DNA from: JBIYSM02 sp044759095
Lineage (GTDB): Bacteria > Bacillota > Bacilli > Brevibacillales > Brevibacillaceae
DNA: 64,000 nucleotides
Reading direction: 5' to 3'
Assembly: GCF_044759095.2 (NCBI RefSeq)
Contig: NZ_JBIYSM020000012.1
Location: 1 to 64,000, forward strand
The notes below the pieces were generated by a model. It saw only the letters and a program-made list of their open reading frames with translations. It made no database searches and was not told the origin of the DNA. The translations under genes were made by a program, and so were the position numbers. Shown piece by piece: positions 23,399 to 31,398 of the stretch; position 1 is the first letter of the stretch; each line of letters begins with the position of its first letter.

Positions 23399-25108
23399 CT
23401 ATGCCGTTGAATTCACCAAGGCGGACACAAACGACTTCATTTGCTGCAGCTTTGATTCTGCTTCAGCGTAGGTGCTTCCAACCGCGCTGAAATAAAATTT
23501 TATCTTCGGCTCCGTTCCAGACGGCCGCACCGCCAGCCAGCTCCCCTCTTCCAGGACGTACTTGAGCACATTGGACGGCGGAAGGCCATGAACCCCCGGC
23601 AAATAGTCGATTACGTTCTTCACCTGCTGATTCCCGATCGTGGAAAGAACCTCTCGCCGCAAACGGTTCATGATCTGTTCCATCTTCTCAAGTCCTTGCT
23701 TCCCCGCAAACGTGAAGGATGTGAGATCTTCCAGGAAGTACCCGTAGGTTTCATAGATTTGCTGCAGTGCGTCATACAGGGTCAGACCTTTTGTTTTATA
23801 ATAAGCGGCCATCTCGGAGGCCATCATGGCAGCCTGCACGGCATCCTTGTCTCGAACAAAATCCCCGATCAAATATCCATAGCTTTCCTCAAACCCAAAA
23901 AGGAAGGTATATTCTCCCGTTTGTTCGTATTCGTTCATTTTCTCCCCGATATATTTAAAGCCGGTTAGCGTGTCAACCGTGGTCACATTGTAGGAAGCCG
24001 CTATCCATCGACCCAGATCTGACGTTACGATTGTTTTGAGCACGACGCCGTTGGCGGGTAGTTTTCCACACGCTTTCCGCTGTTCCAACAAAAAATGGAG
24101 CAGCAATACCCCGGTTTGATTGCCGTTTAATACAACATACCAGCCGTCGCTGTTCCTGGCAGCGACACCCACTCTGTCTGCGTCAGGGTCCGTCCCGAGT
24201 ACAATGTCGGCGTTCACCCTATGGGCCAGTTTTATCGCCATTTCAAACGCTTTTTGATCCTCGGGATTCGGTGAGGAAATCGTTGAGAAATTCGGATCGG
24301 GACGTTCTTGTTCCCGCACGACGTGCACATGTGCAAAACCAAGCTCCTTTAGCACCTTACGAACAGGTTTATTTCCCGCTCCGTGCAGGGAAGTATACAC
24401 AATGTGAAAGTCATCCAGCTGCTTGATCCTGTCAGGTTGCAGCGATAAAGACAGCAGCCGGTTCGTATATGCCTGAACGATATCCTCGCCTAAAAAAAAG
24501 ATCCGATTTTTTTCGATGCCTTCTTCCTTTGACAAGGCCTTTACCAGCAGTTCATTTTCTACCCCGTTGATTTCTTCCAGGATGAGATTGGCGGTAATCG
24601 GGGGAATTTGCCCTCCGTCACCCCCATATACTTTGTACCCGTTGTACTCCGGCGGATTATGGCTTGCTGTGATGACAATACCGGCTGCTGCTCCAAGATA
24701 ACGTACGGCAAACGAAAGGATCGGCGTGGGTGTAAGCTCTTGAAACAAAAAAACCTTGATCCCGTTTTGGGCGAGAACGCCTGCCGCTTCACCCGCAAAC
24801 TCTGCAGACATATGGCGAGAGTCGTACGCGATCACGACCCCTCTGGCCTCGGCGTCCTGTACATTCTTTCTGAGATAGCGGGCAAGGCCTTCCGTTGCGC
24901 GGCGAACCGTATAGATGTTGATCCGATTGATCCCCGCTCCGATCACGCCGCGCAATCCCCCGGTACCAAATTCAAGATGTCGGTAAAATCGTTCTTCTAT
25001 CTCCGTTTCATCAGACAAATGATTCAACTCCTGCTTAAGAGACGGATCAAGATCTTCACATTTCAACCAACGATGGTACACGGCTTGATACGTGTTCAAA
25101 TCAAGCAC
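23399..25108 (-). CDS. pgcA: Phosphoglucomutase (alpha-phosphohexomutase family)
   Basis: A 569-residue cytoplasmic enzyme interconverting glucose 1- and 6-phosphate, feeding UDP-glucose for cell-wall polymers. The phosphoserine loop TASHNPPEYNGYKVYGG lies near residues 142-158, the metal loop GTDPDADRVGVA near 300, the sugar loop GFEESYGYL near 400, and the phosphate-binding RPSGTEPKIKFYFS at the C-terminus. Length matches PgcA/YhxB of bacilli (about 575). GGGGGTGC-type ribosome site upstream. Single gene. Confidence 0.93.
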   Translation of the reverse strand: MLDLNTYQAVYHRWLKCEDLDPSLKQELNHLSDETEIEERFYRHLEFGTGGLRGVIGAGINRINIYTVRRATEGLARYLRKNVQDAEARGVVIAYDSRHMSAEFAGEAAGVLAQNGIKVFLFQELTPTPILSFAVRYLGAAAGIVITASHNPPEYNGYKVYGGDGGQIPPITANLILEEINGVENELLVKALSKEEGIEKNRIFFLGEDIVQAYTNRLLSLSLQPDRIKQLDDFHIVYTSLHGAGNKPVRKVLKELGFAHVHVVREQERPDPNFSTISSPNPEDQKAFEMAIKLAHRVNADIVLGTDPDADRVGVAARNSDGWYVVLNGNQTGVLLLHFLLEQRKACGKLPANGVVLKTIVTSDLGRWIAASYNVTTVDTLTGFKYIGEKMNEYEQTGEYTFLFGFEESYGYLIGDFVRDKDAVQAAMMASEMAAYYKTKGLTLYDALQQIYETYGYFLEDLTSFTFAGKQGLEKMEQIMNRLRREVLSTIGNQQVKNVIDYLPGVHGLPPSNVLKYVLEEGSWLAVRPSGTEPKIKFYFSAVGSTYAEAESKLQQMKSFVSALVNSTA

Positions 25109-25382
25109 CCCCCTTTGCTTTTTCCAACACTTCTCTCCCTGTTTTACATGTTATTTCCGATTTCAAACAATGTTCCCTGTACCTTGGTCGCGCACCGCTG
25201 GGGCAGGTGGTGAGCCCAGGAAGCCGTGGCAGCAAGGAGTCATGTACTTAATAGGCCAGCCCGTAGGGGTTTCAATGGCGGACGGAACAGGGGTTTAACA
25301 ACAGTACGTTTCTTTACCTATGCACTTCATGGCTACCTCTCAGGTGGCATTTTTTGATCTTCATACCTGACAAGGCCGAAAA
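25109..25382 (+). other. Gene-free region with possible structured RNA
   Basis: No protein-coding frame is credible here. Several short pairings can be drawn on the plus strand: CCCTGT (25175-25180) with ACAGGG (25288-25293), CTGGG/CCCAG around GCAGGTGGTGAG near 25198-25221, and a final GCTACCT-ctc-AGGTGGC hairpin followed by six T at 25332-25355 that looks like a terminator. No coding gene ends in front of that hairpin, so a small plus-strand RNA of about 200 bases is possible. It does not resemble a riboswitch, SRP RNA or 6S RNA that I know. Confidence 0.3.
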
Positions 25383-25383
25383 A

Positions 25384-25413
25384 TGAAAAAGAGAAGCAAA
25401 GGAGCTTCTCTTA
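25384..25413 (-). terminator. Terminator of the 46-residue peptide gene
   Basis: On the minus strand AGAGAAGC and GCTTCTCT form a perfect eight-pair stem around TCCTTT, followed by TTTTC and further T. Confidence 0.8.
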
Positions 25414-25426
25414 CGATATCTTTGAG

Positions 25427-25567
25427 TTATATATTTACCTTTATTTTGAAAAAGCTGGTTTTTTCCTCGTGGATAAACGTCTCAAACAATCCGCCACTTC
25501 CATTTTCCACCCAAAGCGCAATGATACTTAAAACGCAAGCATAGGCAAGTCCAAGTTTACTTTTCAC
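25427..25567 (-). CDS. 46-residue peptide with signal-anchor-like N-terminus
   Basis: A short frame with GTG start, AGGAGTG six bases upstream and a clear terminator after the stop. It begins MKSKLGLAYACVLSIIALWV, a Lys-containing head plus hydrophobic segment like a signal peptide or anchor, and ends in a mixed segment TSFFKIKVNI. The layout resembles exported Phr-type signalling pre-peptides, but no Rap-type receptor gene is adjacent, so that role is only a possibility. Too short for most annotation thresholds. Confidence 0.5.
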   Translation of the reverse strand: MKSKLGLAYACVLSIIALWVENGSGGLFETFIHEEKTSFFKIKVNI

Positions 25568-25796
25568 ATTTTTCACTCCTGACGTCGGTGAAAAAACATC
25601 CTCTTGTAAAAATAACTTAAAAATAGTACTTATTCAAATATTCTATCAACCAATGTCAGTTGTAATGAAAACCCTTACATGAGACGACATGTTTGTCGAT
25701 TGTTCAGAATATGGTTTATTACCAAACACTTGATTACCTCCACATGTTCGTAATGATCCCACCACAGCAAATCCCATGTGGAAAGGATGGAAAACG

Positions 25797-25958
25797 ATGA
25801 TGGTTTCTCAATGCTGTGGCGCCGCGACGAAGGTGGTACATCGACCGGATCATCCCTACGTATTTGATGACACGTATGATTTGCAGATTCCTGTACGGGT
25901 TTGTACGAAATGTGGAAAGGTGCTAGATCCAACTGCCGGCGAGAAGAACGAAGCGTGA
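25797..25958 (+). CDS. 53-residue Cys-pair protein (zinc-ribbon-like)
   Basis: A small protein with QCCG near residue 6 and CTKCGKVLD near residue 37, that is two Cys pairs able to form one zinc site, as in small zinc ribbons. AAAGGATGG lies six bases before the first ATG. It stands 24 bases ahead of the frdC gene on the same strand and is probably the first cistron of that operon. Role unknown. Confidence 0.6.
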   Translation: MMVSQCCGAATKVVHRPDHPYVFDDTYDLQIPVRVCTKCGKVLDPTAGEKNEA

Positions 25959-25982
25959 TGGGAACGGGAAAGGAGAATCCTT

Positions 25983-26618
25983 ATGCATTTGCAAAGGGCC
26001 TTGACTCGCAGCAGCAAAGCGGACTTTGTGGTCGAAACAATCCAGACAGTCAGTGGCTTGTTGTTGGTTGGGTTTTTATGGACGCATATGCTGTTTGTTG
26101 CCTCCATTCTGTTGGGAGCAGAGGCGTTTAACACGCTGGCTCACTTTATGGAGCAGTTCCGCCTGTTGGATGTGGCCGTTGTTTTTATCATTCTCACGGT
26201 GGCGGCACATGTTGGGGCGGTCCTTCGCCGGATTCCCGGTCGATGGGAGGAACAAAAGGTCGTCTGGAGGCACGCCAAAATCATCAAGCACCAGGATACC
26301 TGGTCATGGCTCTTCCAGGCTGTTACGGGTAGCGCCATGCTTCTCTTGATCATCATTCATGTATTTGTTGTGGTCTATGCGGGGATTGATGCAAAGCTTA
26401 GCGCCGATCGTGTTCATTCGTGGATGCTTTGGTTTTATATCGTTCTTCTCTTGTTCGCGGAGTATCATGCCAGCGTGGGACTTTATCGCACGGTTGTAAA
26501 ATGGGGATTTGTGAAGCGCCGCAGTCTGAAACAGGTGCTGAGTGTCGTCACTGTCTGTACGGTTCTGTTGGGGCTTCTGAGCCTGTGGGCATTTTATTCG
26601 CTGGGGGGTTCGGTATGA
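25983..26618 (+). CDS. frdC: Fumarate reductase/succinate dehydrogenase di-heme cytochrome b subunit
   Basis: A 211-residue membrane anchor with five hydrophobic helices. Histidines H35 (FLWTHML), H76 (VAAHVG), H126 (IIHVF) and H162 (EYHASVG) lie in separate helices, matching the four axial ligands of the two b-hemes in Wolinella-type FrdC. It passes electrons between menaquinone and the FrdAB catalytic part. GGAAAGGAGAATCC precedes the ATG. Its stop overlaps the frdA start (ATGA). The order C-A-B equals Wolinella frdCAB. Confidence 0.85.
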   Translation: MHLQRALTRSSKADFVVETIQTVSGLLLVGFLWTHMLFVASILLGAEAFNTLAHFMEQFRLLDVAVVFIILTVAAHVGAVLRRIPGRWEEQKVVWRHAKIIKHQDTWSWLFQAVTGSAMLLLIIIHVFVVVYAGIDAKLSADRVHSWMLWFYIVLLLFAEYHASVGLYRTVVKWGFVKRRSLKQVLSVVTVCTVLLGLLSLWAFYSLGGSV

Positions 26619-28438
26619 GTCGGTATGACAGCTTTACTTCGGACGTCATTATCGTCGGAGCCGGGCTTGCCGGTGAACGTGCGGCCATTGAAGCGGCCTC
26701 CCAAGGACTGAATGTCATCATCCTCAGTCTGGTCCCTCCCCGGCGATCCCACAGTTCGGCGGCACAGGGCGGCATGCAGGCGTCGCTAGGCAACAGCGCG
26801 AGGGGAAAAGGAGACAATCCCGATGTCCATTTTGCCGATACGGTCAAAGGATCCGACTGGGGCTGCGATCAGGATGTGGCCCGGCTTTTTGCTGAAACAG
26901 CGCCGATTGCAGTGCGGCAAATGGCGTACTGGGGAGTTCCGTGGAACCGTGTCGTTGCCGGCAAACGCATGTACGACGGGGCGGAAATTCATGAAGATCC
27001 GGAAAAGGAAGGACTGATCGCCGCGCGAAATTTTGGCGGGACAGCGAAATGGCGCACCTGTTATACGGCGGATGGCACCGGACACACCCTGCTCTATACG
27101 ATGGACAGCGTTGTGATCAAGCTGGGGATAACCGTTCATGATCGTACGGAAGTCCTTTCTTTGATTCATGACGGTACACGCTGCAGCGGAGTCGTGGCCA
27201 GGTGTTTGCGGACCGGAAACCTCCGGGTGTATACGGCAAAGACGACCGTCATCGCGACAGGCGGTTACGGTCGGCTGTACGGTGCGTCTACCAACGCGAT
27301 CATCAATGAAGGAAGCGGCATGTTCGTCGCCCTGGAAACGGGATTGGTTCCGCTCGGCAATATGGAAGCCGTTCAATTTCACCCCACCGGGATCGTCCCC
27401 TCCTGGATTTTGATTACGGAAGGCGCCCGCGGCGATGGCGGATACCTGCTGGATAAAGACCTGCATCGTTTCATGCCCGACTACGAACCAAACAAAAAAG
27501 AGCTGGCTTCCCGCGATGTGGTTTCCCGCCGCATCATGCAGCACATACGCAAAGGTCATGGCGTCGACAGTCCGTACGGGCCCCACGTCTGGCTGGATAT
27601 ACGCCATCTCGGGGAGAAGCACATCAACACCAATTTGCGCGAGATCGCCAATATTTGCCGCAATTTCCGGGGGATCGACCCGGTTCATGATTTGATTCCC
27701 GTTCGCCCGACTCAACACTACAGCATGGGCGGCATCCGTACCAATATTGACGGGATGGCTTACGGACTGGAAGGATTGTTTGCACTGGGAGAAGCCGCCT
27801 GCTGGGATATGCACGGCTTCAATCGTTTGGGCGGAAATTCCCTTGCTGAAACGGTCGTAGCCGGGATGATCATCGGCGACAAAATCGCCAGGTACACCAA
27901 AGAGGCCTCTTTTCACGTCTCTTCCGCCCTGATCGAAGAACATGTACGGTTCCAGGAAGACCGCATTCAGGCTCTGATCGACTGCCGCAATGGATTGGAG
28001 AACGTCTACGAGCTTCGACGTGAAATGGAAAGCATTTTAAGTGAGAACGTAGGGATTTTCCGTTCGGAAAAACCTCTGAAAAAAGCGGTTGAACACCTTC
28101 ATCAGCTTCACCAGCAATCCTTCCATGTCGGACTTCGCAGCGGAGGACAGGGAGCCGATCCGGAATTGGCCTCTGCGCTCCGGATTACGGGAATGATCCG
28201 TCTGGCGTATTGTATTGCAGCCGGTGCATTGGCCAGGACTGAGAGCCGGGGCAGCCACTTCCGGGAGGACTTTCCGAAACGAGACGATGAAAACTGGTTA
28301 AGGCGAACATTGGCTTACTGGCCGGTTGGAGCCAATCAGCCCGTATTGAAGTATGAACCTGTGAAAATTACGGAATTGCCGCCTGGCGATCGGGGATACG
28401 GCGAGGCCAGCAAGGAAGCCACAGGGGCCAAGCAGTGA
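26615..28438 (+). CDS. frdA: Fumarate reductase/succinate dehydrogenase flavoprotein subunit
   Basis: A 607-residue flavoprotein. VIIVGAGLAGERAAIEAASQ binds ADP of FAD, the covalent FAD His is H46 in PPRRSHSSAAQGGMQAS, and RPTQHYSMGGIRTNIDG plus HGFNRLGGNSLAETVVAGM are active-site and FAD-site signatures. It interconverts fumarate and succinate. The open frame begins at 26420, but the ATG at 26615, overlapping the frdC stop, starts at the conserved N-terminus. Physiological direction cannot be told from sequence. Confidence 0.93.
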   Translation: MSRYDSFTSDVIIVGAGLAGERAAIEAASQGLNVIILSLVPPRRSHSSAAQGGMQASLGNSARGKGDNPDVHFADTVKGSDWGCDQDVARLFAETAPIAVRQMAYWGVPWNRVVAGKRMYDGAEIHEDPEKEGLIAARNFGGTAKWRTCYTADGTGHTLLYTMDSVVIKLGITVHDRTEVLSLIHDGTRCSGVVARCLRTGNLRVYTAKTTVIATGGYGRLYGASTNAIINEGSGMFVALETGLVPLGNMEAVQFHPTGIVPSWILITEGARGDGGYLLDKDLHRFMPDYEPNKKELASRDVVSRRIMQHIRKGHGVDSPYGPHVWLDIRHLGEKHINTNLREIANICRNFRGIDPVHDLIPVRPTQHYSMGGIRTNIDGMAYGLEGLFALGEAACWDMHGFNRLGGNSLAETVVAGMIIGDKIARYTKEASFHVSSALIEEHVRFQEDRIQALIDCRNGLENVYELRREMESILSENVGIFRSEKPLKKAVEHLHQLHQQSFHVGLRSGGQGADPELASALRITGMIRLAYCIAAGALARTESRGSHFREDFPKRDDENWLRRTLAYWPVGANQPVLKYEPVKITELPPGDRGYGEASKEATGAKQ

Positions 28439-28454
28439 AGAGGAGGTAAGAAGG

Positions 28455-29183
28455 ATGAGTCAGCGCCAATTGACGTTTCATCTCTTTCGCTATAACCCAC
28501 AGACCCCGAAGGAGAACCCGACCACGCAATCCTACGTGCTGCAGGAAGAAGAGGGAATGACGCTGTTTATCGCACTCAACAGAATTCGGGAAGAACAAGA
28601 TCCTACCTTGAAGTATGATTTCGTTTGCCGGGCCGGCATATGCGGCTCGTGCGGCATGTTGATCAACGGCAAGCCCACTCTCGCCTGCAGGACGTTGACC
28701 AAACAGCTGCCCGCGGAAATTACCCTCATGCCTCTCCCCGTCTTTAAGCTGCTAGGCGATTTGTCGGTGGATACGGGCATCTGGTTCCGCGATGTTTCGC
28801 TGCGAACGGAAGCATGGGTACATACGGAGAAAACCTTTGATCCCCATGCACAAGAAGAGCGGATGAGCAATGAAGAAGCGTTGAACATCTATGAAGCGGA
28901 ACGCTGCATCGAGTGCGGCTGCTGCATTGGAGGATGCGCGACCGCCAATATCAAGCCCAATTTTATCGGAGCAGCAGGCGTCAACCGGGTAGCCCGGTTC
29001 ATGCTCGATCCCCGGGACGAACGCGACGAACAGGAATACTTCGATGTGGTCGGATCGGAGGACGGCATCTTTGGCTGCATCGGCCTGATGGCCTGCGACG
29101 ACAACTGTCCGATCGGGATTCCGCTGCAGGGGCAGCTTGCCTATGTGCGAAGAAAAATGGCGGTTGCCGGTTGGAAGAGATAA
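28455..29183 (+). CDS. frdB: Fumarate reductase/succinate dehydrogenase iron-sulfur subunit
   Basis: A 242-residue protein with three cluster regions: CRAGICGSCGMLINGKPTLAC for 2Fe-2S near residues 56-76, CIECGCCIGGC for 4Fe-4S near 155, and CIGLMACDDNCPIG for 3Fe-4S near 210. It carries electrons between FrdA and FrdC. AGAGGAGGTAAGAAGG precedes the ATG, sixteen bases after frdA. Last gene of the operon. Confidence 0.93.
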   Translation: MSQRQLTFHLFRYNPQTPKENPTTQSYVLQEEEGMTLFIALNRIREEQDPTLKYDFVCRAGICGSCGMLINGKPTLACRTLTKQLPAEITLMPLPVFKLLGDLSVDTGIWFRDVSLRTEAWVHTEKTFDPHAQEERMSNEEALNIYEAERCIECGCCIGGCATANIKPNFIGAAGVNRVARFMLDPRDERDEQEYFDVVGSEDGIFGCIGLMACDDNCPIGIPLQGQLAYVRRKMAVAGWKR

Positions 29184-29186
29184 AAA

Positions 29187-29218
29187 GGAGGCCTCCCTGT
29201 TCGTCAAGGGAGGCCTGT
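29187..29218 (+). terminator. Hairpin after frdB
   Basis: AGGCCTCCCT and AGGGAGGCCT form a perfect ten-pair stem around GTTCGTCA. There is no T-run, so it may stabilise the 3' end rather than terminate alone. Confidence 0.6.
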
Positions 29219-29257
29219 CCACAATATTGCCAACGGGCAAAGGGAAGTCGTACCCAC

Positions 29258-30091
29258 TTACGGAATCCACTTCTTGGTGATCTTTTGCAATTCTCCTTTC
29301 AGGGTCATTTCCTCCATCCAAAAATTGATCCAATTGGTGAAGATGTAGTCGCCGCGAGGCATTAAATACCCCATCTGGCTCTTTGTGAAAGTTTGCTCTG
29401 TCAAAGGATCGTAAAGTCGTGTATCCATTTTGGCGTACAGTTTCGCTTCAATACTGTCAGTGATCATGACATCGACTTCACCGCTCGCAACTTTTCCAGG
29501 TATCTCCAGATTCTTCTCGAATACTACAATCTGTGCTTTTTTAATATTTGCCCTTACAAATTTTTCGTTTGTTCCCCCAGGGTTTACTCCAATCTTTACG
29601 TTCGGTTGATCGATATCGGCCAAGCTTTTATATTTATCCTTGTCAGCCATCCGAATAAGCGGAGATTTGCCAAAATCAAGATAAGCATGGGAGAACTGCG
29701 CTTTTTTTGCTCGCTCAAGTGTGCGGGTAATTCCACCCATGGCAATATCAAACTTGTCAGCCAGCAAATCATCCATTAAGGTAGGCCATGTCGTCTTCAC
29801 AAATACAACTTTCACACCTAAATCGTTTGCCAATTTTTGCGCCATCTCGATATCGTGGCCTTCATATTCGCCTGTAGCCGGATTTACGTATGTAAAAGGT
29901 TTATAGTCCCCCGTAGTCCCGACTCGAATGTAACCTTTTTGTAAAATGGCATCGAGTCGAGATTGCATTTGCACGTAAGATACGGGATCTTTGCTTGTTT
30001 CTGCGGAAAAAGCAGAGGTCCCAGCAAGAAGCCCGCCAAAAAGCAAAATGAAAGATATAACAATTTTAAACAAATTTCCATGATTCTTCAC
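29258..30091 (-). CDS. Exported cyclohexadienyl-dehydratase-like (PheC) protein
   Basis: A 277-residue protein of the type II solute-binding fold with an N-terminal signal (FKIVISFILLFGGLLAGTSA). It follows Pseudomonas PheC closely in key segments: RLDAILQKGYIRVGTTGDYK, TTWPTLMDDL, KFDIAMGGITRTLERAKKAQ, IDQPNVKIGVNPGGTNEKFV and ITDSIEAKLY. PheC dehydrates prephenate or arogenate outside the cytoplasm. No ABC permease or ATPase is adjacent, which fits an enzyme better than a transporter component. A GTG at 30091 with AAGAAGGG upstream is the likely start; an amino-acid binding protein is the alternative. Confidence 0.65.
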   Translation of the reverse strand: MKNHGNLFKIVISFILLFGGLLAGTSAFSAETSKDPVSYVQMQSRLDAILQKGYIRVGTTGDYKPFTYVNPATGEYEGHDIEMAQKLANDLGVKVVFVKTTWPTLMDDLLADKFDIAMGGITRTLERAKKAQFSHAYLDFGKSPLIRMADKDKYKSLADIDQPNVKIGVNPGGTNEKFVRANIKKAQIVVFEKNLEIPGKVASGEVDVMITDSIEAKLYAKMDTRLYDPLTEQTFTKSQMGYLMPRGDYIFTNWINFWMEEMTLKGELQKITKKWIP

Positions 30092-30152
30092 AATATCAAC
30101 CCTTCTTTTTTGTTTTTTCTGAATTATATCACAAAAAAATAGAAAACCGTGC

Positions 30153-30180
30153 AAAAAAGCACAGAACAACAGCTCTGTGC
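30153..30180 (-). terminator. Terminator of the coat-kinase/glycosyltransferase unit
   Basis: On the minus strand GCACAGA and TCTGTGC flank GCTGTTGT and are followed by six T. Confidence 0.85.
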
Positions 30181-30200
30181 CTTCACGCTATTCGTCCGGA

Positions 30201-31397
30201 TCAGCCAAGCTGCCTGATCCTTTTCGCCGACACCCTTTCCACTGCCGCTTCGTTGATTGTGTAGAGCTCTGCCCATACCTCCAGAATTTCTTCGGCTACT
30301 CGTTTCCAACTGTATTTCTCTTCAGCCATAGATCTTCCTTTGCGTCCCATTTTTTCCCTCAGTTTTGGATCTTCTAATAGGACGGAGAGCTTTTTTGCAA
30401 ATTCCGCTGGGTCTTCGGGCTTTTCCACGATCAACCCGTTATCCTGGATCACTTCAACATTTCCTCCACGTCGTGTTGTGATGATGGGAAGTCCGGCGGC
30501 CATCGCCTCATAGTGAACACGCGCAAGCGGTTCCTGCCATTGCGAGGTACAAACGAAAATATCCGCCGCCATATACCATTGATGAACTTCGTCCGGTGTG
30601 ACAAAGCCAGTGGATATCACAGGGATGGGGGAACGAGTGGCCAACGCTCGGACGAAAGCTACGTAATCACTGACCAGATTTTCACTGTACCAGTTGCTTC
30701 CGACCAACACTAACACGCAGTTCTTGTGTTTCTTGACCAGTTCCCGCATCGCCCAGACCAATATGTCTGCCCCTTTTTTAGGCGACAGTCGTCCTACATA
30801 AAGGATAATCTTTTTATTCTGTAGATTATGCTTTTTTCGAAGCGTATTTCTGATTGTCTGTGCTTCTTTTGAATAATACGGTACAAATCGGCTAAGATCC
30901 ACACCGGAGTATATGGTGCGAATTTTTTTTGCGGCAGCGGGGAATAGGTTGCTTATGTTCTGGCCGATGTAATTGCTGACGGTAACGATGCGATCTACTT
31001 GGTTAATCGCATACTCCCCTTCCTCCGGATGGATTTTATCAGGACCAAACATATCATTATGCATGCTAAGCACGATTTTTGATTTCGGAGCCGTTTCACG
31101 TACGGCTCTAACCAAATAGGGGCGGTTGAACATATGAATGATATCGAATGAATTTTTCTTTAAGAAGTTGATTATTTCTTTTCGATAGTTTTCCAAATTT
31201 TGCTTCCCTGACAATCGAACGTAGGAAATTCTTTTTACTGTTTCCCGTTCTGGCAAAGCAGGGTCAGAAATGCCCAGAATCGTCAAATCATGCTTGTTGC
31301 TGAGCATAGGAGCCACGCCTGAAATATACGTTTGAATGGCACCTCCCCGTATCGGAGGAACCGGCAATTTTTCCGTTGCTATCAGTAAGACGCGCAC
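30201..31397 (-). CDS. Family 4 glycosyltransferase, YtcC-like
   Basis: A 398-residue GT-B enzyme. MRVLLIATEKLPVPPIRGGA at the start and ILYVGRLSPKKGADILVWAM in the second Rossmann half, plus EPLARVHYEAMAAGLPII, are GT4 signatures. The N-terminus closely resembles Bacillus subtilis YtcC, a presumed spore-coat glycosyltransferase in the SigK/GerE regulon. It lies two bases after a CotS-type coat gene on the same strand, so the pair is probably made in the mother cell. Acceptor unknown. Confidence 0.85.
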   Translation of the reverse strand: MRVLLIATEKLPVPPIRGGAIQTYISGVAPMLSNKHDLTILGISDPALPERETVKRISYVRLSGKQNLENYRKEIINFLKKNSFDIIHMFNRPYLVRAVRETAPKSKIVLSMHNDMFGPDKIHPEEGEYAINQVDRIVTVSNYIGQNISNLFPAAAKKIRTIYSGVDLSRFVPYYSKEAQTIRNTLRKKHNLQNKKIILYVGRLSPKKGADILVWAMRELVKKHKNCVLVLVGSNWYSENLVSDYVAFVRALATRSPIPVISTGFVTPDEVHQWYMAADIFVCTSQWQEPLARVHYEAMAAGLPIITTRRGGNVEVIQDNGLIVEKPEDPAEFAKKLSVLLEDPKLREKMGRKGRSMAEEKYSWKRVAEEILEVWAELYTINEAAVERVSAKRIRQLG

Positions 31398-31398
31398 T

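Noticed and set aside
25100..25300. Possible riboswitch, SRP RNA or 6S RNA.
   Set aside because: None of the conserved core motifs of these RNAs was found; only generic pairing remains, so it is listed as an uncertain structured region.
26786..27943. A 385-codon minus-strand frame opposite frdA.
   Set aside because: Antisense shadow of a well-conserved flavoprotein with no recognisable domain.
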